Shown here: piece after piece, positions 6,062 through 10,001 of the stretch
How positions within the stretch are numbered: the first letter of the stretch is position 1
How the letters are laid out: each line of letters begins with the position of its first letter
Assembly: GCA_036514535.1 (NCBI GenBank)
Contig: DATBWZ010000020.1
Span: forward strand, 1-10,001
DNA length: 10,001 nucleotides
Direction: 5' to 3'
From: DATBWZ01 sp036514535
Lineage (GTDB): Bacteria; JAMCPX01; DATBWZ01
The notes under the pieces: model-generated
Told to the model about the DNA's origin: nothing
Database searches by the model: none
The model's input: only the letters and a program-made list of their open reading frames with translations
Position numbers and translations under genes: made by a program

Positions 6062-7930
6062 TTACCTGTAATGTCTGAGTTTTTTCTCAACCACGTCCTT
6101 AAATCTACCCTTTGGATTATCACGCTTGTATTGCTTGTATTCCCTTACCGCAGATTTCACATTGCCATCGGCGAAATATGCTTCAGCAAGGTAATACAAA
6201 ACATCTTCATAATTTGAGTCAATCTCTTTTACTGCCGTAAATTCATTTATTGCAAGCTTGGTCTCGCCCAATTTCAACGCATCCTGCGCAAGGGCATAGT
6301 GGGCTTCAATATAGTCCGGTTTGTGCTTTATTGCGTTTTTGTAAAAATCCATTGCCTCATAATAGTAGCCGTCCTTGTCCCTATAGACGCCGAGCAGGTA
6401 ATGCGCCTCGGCAAAAGAGGGGTCAATCTTAAGAACCGTGTTTAATTCATCTATTGCCAGATCCCGTCGGGCAAGATTATCCATAACCCGCGCAAGGCTG
6501 AGACGGACTGCGGCAGAGTTGGGGCTGAGCCGCAGAACCTCCCTATACTCTCTTTCCGCATCATGGAATATCCCTTTTGCAAAATAGGCATCGCCGAGGT
6601 AAAAATGCGCCTCTATGTGATCCTTGTCAGCATTCAGGACATCCTGAAATGCCTTTATGGCATCGTCAAACCTCTCTTTGGCAAGATAGATTCTTCCAAG
6701 GGCAACAGAAAAAAACTTCCTGTCAAAGTCAGAAAGCTGTTTAGCGTATCCCGAGAGAAGGGTCTCTATATTTTTCATTGCATCGTCATAGTCCTCAACC
6801 TTTTCAAAAAGCAGCCTGGAAAGATTTATCCGCGCATCCAGGTGGTCTGGCAAAAGTCCGATGCATTTTTTGTACGCCTCCACAGCGTTCTTTATGCGCT
6901 CAATGCGAGCATAATTGAGTCCAAGGGAGTAGAAAAAACCTGCCTCCGTTGGCTTTAATTGCGCCAATTTCTCAAGATGAACCACGGTGTCTTCATATCG
7001 CTTGTCCTCTTCATACATAACCGCCAGTTGCTTGTGCGACTCAAACTGTTCGGGATTAATTTTCACTGTTTTCTCAAAGAATTCTTCGGACTCCGTTCTC
7101 CTGGCCGTGTCCCGAATATAAAAATTTGCGATGAGGTATGTTATCCGCCAGTCATCCTGCCGGATGCTGTAAGCAATCTCTGCGTTTTTCAACGATTCCT
7201 CCGGTTTATTCAGTTCATTGTACGTGAAGGCAAAAACAGTGTACGCATCAGCATTTCTGGGATTGATCTTAATCGCCTCGTCGGCAAATTTTATTGCATC
7301 CTGAAGCCGCGCCGGGTTTTTTTCAATGCCCGCCCATTCATAATATAGCCAGGCAAGCCCGGTTAATGCCGGTTCATAAGAGCCATTAAGCCGCAGCGCC
7401 AATTTATATTCATTTTCAGCGCTGGCGAATCCCTGCGGATCCCTGGACTTCGCAAATGCCCTTGCCTTTATCACATGTTCTTCAGGAGTTCCGGTTAATG
7501 GCACATCTGCAATCTGTATTTCCTGGGACTTTTTCCCTAAAATGTTCTTTAAAAATCCTAATACCTGCGGCCTGGTAAATACGAACACAAAGAACAATAA
7601 AATAAAAACAGCCCCAACCGCAATACCAACCGGCTTTTTGTATTTCTCCACGTCAAAAACTGCTTTCTTCTCAGATTCTGAAAATGCCATTGAACCCGTT
7701 GTATTTGTCTGGGGCAGGGGGGTAGTCTTCGGTTTACGGTGAACAAACAATTGGGAGAGTTCGGGCACAGAATAGGCGGCCTGCCATGTCCCGCCCTTTT
7801 GTGCCGCCTTGTCAAGCCCTTCAACATGGCCGGATTCAATAAGTTGTTTTAACTCGCTCAGGGAATAGGGGCCGTAGGTCTTCCGCTCCTTCTCCTTATG
7901 AATATACCAGTTTTTCTGATCAGTGGGCAT
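6062..7930 (-). CDS. GYF_2-domain, single-pass membrane, multi-TPR protein
   Basis: Function unknown; probably a membrane scaffold or protein-interaction hub. Seen, over 622 residues from the ATG: a GYF_2/DUF4339-like domain at about 5-60 (WYIHKEKERKTYGPYSLSEL, then a Trp near residue 49); a Pro/Thr-rich linker; one hydrophobic helix at about 100-119 (VGIAVGAVFILLFFVFVF) preceded by KYKK; then roughly a dozen TPR units from about 150 to 612 (repeated INP, LSP, IDP and KPD turns). The basic residues before the helix suggest an N-in topology with TPRs outside the cytoplasm, but basic residues also follow it, so topology is uncertain. A TTG at 7942 would add four residues. Neither start has a Shine-Dalgarno sequence. 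It is divergent from the trehalose-phosphate synthase gene. Confidence 0.88.
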   Translation of the reverse strand: MPTDQKNWYIHKEKERKTYGPYSLSELKQLIESGHVEGLDKAAQKGGTWQAAYSVPELSQLFVHRKPKTTPLPQTNTTGSMAFSESEKKAVFDVEKYKKPVGIAVGAVFILLFFVFVFTRPQVLGFLKNILGKKSQEIQIADVPLTGTPEEHVIKARAFAKSRDPQGFASAENEYKLALRLNGSYEPALTGLAWLYYEWAGIEKNPARLQDAIKFADEAIKINPRNADAYTVFAFTYNELNKPEESLKNAEIAYSIRQDDWRITYLIANFYIRDTARRTESEEFFEKTVKINPEQFESHKQLAVMYEEDKRYEDTVVHLEKLAQLKPTEAGFFYSLGLNYARIERIKNAVEAYKKCIGLLPDHLDARINLSRLLFEKVEDYDDAMKNIETLLSGYAKQLSDFDRKFFSVALGRIYLAKERFDDAIKAFQDVLNADKDHIEAHFYLGDAYFAKGIFHDAEREYREVLRLSPNSAAVRLSLARVMDNLARRDLAIDELNTVLKIDPSFAEAHYLLGVYRDKDGYYYEAMDFYKNAIKHKPDYIEAHYALAQDALKLGETKLAINEFTAVKEIDSNYEDVLYYLAEAYFADGNVKSAVREYKQYKRDNPKGRFKDVVEKKLRHYR

Positions 7931-7959
7931 ATAAGCAATCAATAATTAAATTTGACAAA

Positions 7960-7988
7960 ATTATACATATATAATTGAAAAAAATCAA
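7960..7988 (-). promoter_or_regulatory. Promoter of the GYF_2-TPR gene
   Basis: On the minus strand, TTGATT (7983-7988) and a perfect TATAAT (7960-7965) are separated by 17 bp. Transcription should start near 7953, giving about 23 nt of AU-rich leader before the ATG at 7930, with no purine-rich ribosome-binding site in it. Confidence 0.65.
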
Positions 7989-8002
7989 GAGGGGGGTATT
8001 GT
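7975..8002 (+). promoter_or_regulatory. Weak candidate promoter of the trehalose-phosphate synthase gene
   Basis: TTGAAA (7975-7980, 5 of 6) and TATTGT (7997-8002, 4 of 6) are 16 bp apart on the plus strand. Transcription would start near 8009 with about 50 nt of leader that includes the 8032-8049 palindrome. It overlaps the opposing promoter of the GYF_2-TPR gene, so the two could interfere. An alternative -10, TATGAT (8017-8022), has no usable -35. Confidence 0.25.
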
Positions 8003-8031
8003 AATGCGCCTCTACGTATGATAGAGTTAAA

Positions 8032-8049
8032 TTTTCTAATATTAGAAAA
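8032..8049 (+). promoter_or_regulatory. Perfect 18-bp palindrome directly before the ribosome-binding site of the GT20 gene
   Basis: TTTTCTAATATTAGAAAA is its own reverse complement across all 18 positions. It runs into the AAGGGG (8048-8053) ribosome-binding site, which is 6 nt before the ATG at 8060. As DNA it could be an operator. As RNA it could fold into a 7-bp hairpin with a 4-nt loop that touches the ribosome-binding site. Both ideas are inference. Confidence 0.5.
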
Positions 8050-8059
8050 GGGGTCCAAT

Positions 8060-10001
8060 ATGAAAATTACTGTTCGTCTAATTATTTCTCTCATATTAGT
8101 AACTACACTAGTAGCATCCATTTTCTCGTTCATACAGGTTCACAACGAAAAAGAGCGACTTGCTGAAGAATTGAAGATGAGAGATATGATTCTTGCCGAG
8201 AATTTGCAAGAATCTGTAAAAGGACTTTTGCGTCCCCAGTCATCCACCAAATTAAATCGCATTGTGGAGCGATTCTGTAAACGTAAGAAACTCATGGGAG
8301 CAGCTATTTATGATAAAGGGGGTATTCTCCTTGCCTCTAACCCTGACTTTTCATCAGAGCTTCAACAACCCATACCTCAAGTTACAAAATCTATATCAGA
8401 GAACAAATATACTTCTGATTTCAAAATTCTTATTGGGAAAAAGGTGCATCTTTATACAATCCCAGTAGATGAAGATGGAGAAATCGTAGGTGCTTTATTA
8501 CTCATTAATGATGCCTCATATATTGATACAAGGCTTAAGGGAATCTGGCGTCATAATTTTATGCGTCTTCTCATTCTTTCAATTTTAATTATACTTACTA
8601 CTATAATCGTTGTTCGCTGGAGCATTACTGGTCCTATTGCTCAGATCGCTGAATGGCTGAAAGGAATGCGGATGGGTAAAATAGATAAGCCAATGTATCT
8701 TCCCAGAGGAGATATTATTGGTCCTTTAGCAATTGAGGTAACCCATTTAGCTAAGAGTCTTGCCTTAGCTAGAGCTGCAGCAGAAGAAGAGGCACGGTTA
8801 CGAATATCAGCAGAATCTCTTTGGACGAAAGAACGATTAAGAGAATATGTGCGTCTTGAGCTGGGAGGGAATAATCTATTTGTGGTTTCTAATCGTGAAC
8901 CCTATATGCATACGAAACAAGGGCGTAAAGTAGAATGTATTATGCCCGCTGGTGGTTTAGTAACTGCGTTAGACCCAATAATGCGGACATGTGGTGGGGT
9001 TTGGATTGCCCATGGGAGCGGAGATGCAGATATGGAGATATCAGACAATAATGGCAGATTCCGTGTTCCACCTGAAGAACCTCTTTATACCCTTAAACGG
9101 GTTTGGCTTACAAAGGAGGAAGAGGAAGGTTATTATTATGGCTTTTCCAATGAGGGTATTTGGCCACTCTGTCATATCACTTACACACGCCCTAATTTTC
9201 GTTTGAATGATTGGATTCATTACCAAAATGTTAATGAGAAGTTCGCTACTGCACTACTTAATGAAATAAGTGAGGAAGAATCTCCTCTAGTGTTGATACA
9301 GGATTATCATTTTTCTCTTCTTCCGCTACTCATTAAATCAAAGCGTCCAGATGCTAAGGTTGCAATATTCTGGCATATTCCATGGCCAAATCCCGAGGCT
9401 TTTGGAATCTGTCCATGGAAGGAAGAAATCCTATTGGGTATTTTAGGTGCTGACATTGTCGGTTTTCATACCCAATTCCATTGTAATAATTTTCTGGAAA
9501 CAGTTGATAGATTTTTGGAATCAAGGATAAATTGGGATGAATTTTCTATAGAGCGATATAATCAGCTTACATTTGTAAAACCATTTCCTATCAGTGTTGT
9601 TTCTCCGAGTTCTATTAAATCTACATTAGATGAAGAGGGTATAGATATCCAATCTATAAGATCTCAGAGAGAAATTTTACTTAAGGAGATAGGTGTTAAT
9701 TCAAAATTTGTTGGTGTAGGGGTAGATCGGATTGACTATACCAAGGGTATTATAGAGCGATTTAGGGCAGTAGAACGACTTTTTCAGAAATATCCCGACT
9801 TTATAGGGCAATTCACCTTCATAGAACTTGGTGCACCAAGCAGGACCCATATTAAACAATATCATGATTTGATAGCCGAAGTGGAAGGAACAGCGGGCAA
9901 GATTAACTGGGGTTTTCAAACCAAGGGATGGAAACCTATCGTTTTTCTAAAAGCTCATCATACTCATGAAACAATCAATCGTTTTTACAAAGCAGCAGAC
10001 C
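8060..10001 (+). CDS. otsA: Membrane sensor-HAMP-GT20 fusion: trehalose-6-phosphate synthase, 3' end outside window
   Basis: Predicted to make trehalose 6-phosphate from a nucleotide-activated glucose and glucose 6-phosphate. Seen: 647 codons open to the right edge. Order: TM helix (about 7-27); extracytoplasmic region of about 140 residues, PAS/Cache-like in feel (GAAIYDKGGILLASNPDF; LYTIPVDEDGEIVGALLLI); TM helix (170-187); HAMP-like segment (188-240, with TGPIAQIAEWLKGM); Ala/Glu-rich coiled coil (235-265); then GT20 from 272. GT20 residues matching E. coli OtsA: R279 in VVSNR, Y359 and W368 in YYYGFSNEGIW, D415 in QDYH, H439 in WHIPWP, R557 and K562 in DRIDYTKG, R595 in GAPSR. The donor-site GMN region lies beyond the edge. 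E. coli OtsA lacks the membrane part. The ATG has AAGGGG 6 nt upstream. The DNA is more AT-rich than the leftward genes. A related sugar-phosphate synthase such as a GgpS-like enzyme is possible but fits less well. Confidence 0.9.
   Translation, partial: MKITVRLIISLILVTTLVASIFSFIQVHNEKERLAEELKMRDMILAENLQESVKGLLRPQSSTKLNRIVERFCKRKKLMGAAIYDKGGILLASNPDFSSELQQPIPQVTKSISENKYTSDFKILIGKKVHLYTIPVDEDGEIVGALLLINDASYIDTRLKGIWRHNFMRLLILSILIILTTIIVVRWSITGPIAQIAEWLKGMRMGKIDKPMYLPRGDIIGPLAIEVTHLAKSLALARAAAEEEARLRISAESLWTKERLREYVRLELGGNNLFVVSNREPYMHTKQGRKVECIMPAGGLVTALDPIMRTCGGVWIAHGSGDADMEISDNNGRFRVPPEEPLYTLKRVWLTKEEEEGYYYGFSNEGIWPLCHITYTRPNFRLNDWIHYQNVNEKFATALLNEISEEESPLVLIQDYHFSLLPLLIKSKRPDAKVAIFWHIPWPNPEAFGICPWKEEILLGILGADIVGFHTQFHCNNFLETVDRFLESRINWDEFSIERYNQLTFVKPFPISVVSPSSIKSTLDEEGIDIQSIRSQREILLKEIGVNSKFVGVGVDRIDYTKGIIERFRAVERLFQKYPDFIGQFTFIELGAPSRTHIKQYHDLIAEVEGTAGKINWGFQTKGWKPIVFLKAHHTHETINRFYKAAD

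Noticed and set aside
7952..7975. TTGACA with TATAAT on the plus strand as a promoter for the GT20 gene
   Set aside because: The boxes are only 12 bp apart, too close for a sigma-70 promoter; the TATAAT arises from an AT-rich repeat.
7939..8133. A 64-codon minus-strand reading frame over the divergent promoter region
   Set aside because: It overlaps the palindrome and the first codons of the GT20 fusion gene, which is far better supported.

Overview
The window holds eight genes. Six run leftward with full ends inside the window, a seventh leftward gene (def) is cut by the left edge, and one long rightward gene is cut by the right edge. No rRNA, tRNA, CRISPR array, transposase or phage gene was seen. 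The mix suggests a Gram-negative-type, often anaerobic or uncultured lineage such as Desulfobacterota, Nitrospirota or Omnitrophota. The clues are a DUF4388 (PATAN)-TPR protein, a GYF_2-TPR membrane protein, priA next to def, and a membrane-anchored trehalose-phosphate synthase. This placement is an inference, not a proof.

Left block (1-4857, minus strand). A consensus-like promoter (TTGACA-17-TAAAAT) precedes a VapB-type antitoxin and a VapC/PIN toxin. These are followed closely by priA (replication-restart helicase), a PATAN-TPR protein and def (peptide deformylase). Spacing is tight: 10 bp from vapB to vapC, and a TAATG overlap from the TPR gene to def. The toxin-antitoxin pair could therefore sit at the head of a housekeeping transcription unit. 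A second possible promoter lies just before the PATAN-TPR gene.

Middle block (4858-6061). An atypical short-chain dehydrogenase, most like the peroxisomal trans-2-enoyl-CoA reductase/2,4-dienoyl-CoA reductase group, is flanked by non-coding DNA rich in inverted repeats. The 162 bp upstream of it carry three successive inverted repeats. One looks like a terminator and one like an operator.

Right block (6062-10001). A GYF_2-transmembrane-TPR protein reads left. The trehalose-6-phosphate synthase gene reads right from a shared 129-bp divergent region (117 bp if the TTG start of the TPR gene is used). The rightward product is the most notable item: TM helix, extracytoplasmic sensor-like domain, TM helix, HAMP, coiled coil, then a GT20 catalytic domain. 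This is a receptor-like input fused directly to an osmolyte-synthesis enzyme. Its DNA is visibly more AT-rich than the left-hand genes, and a perfect 18-bp palindrome abuts its ribosome-binding site.
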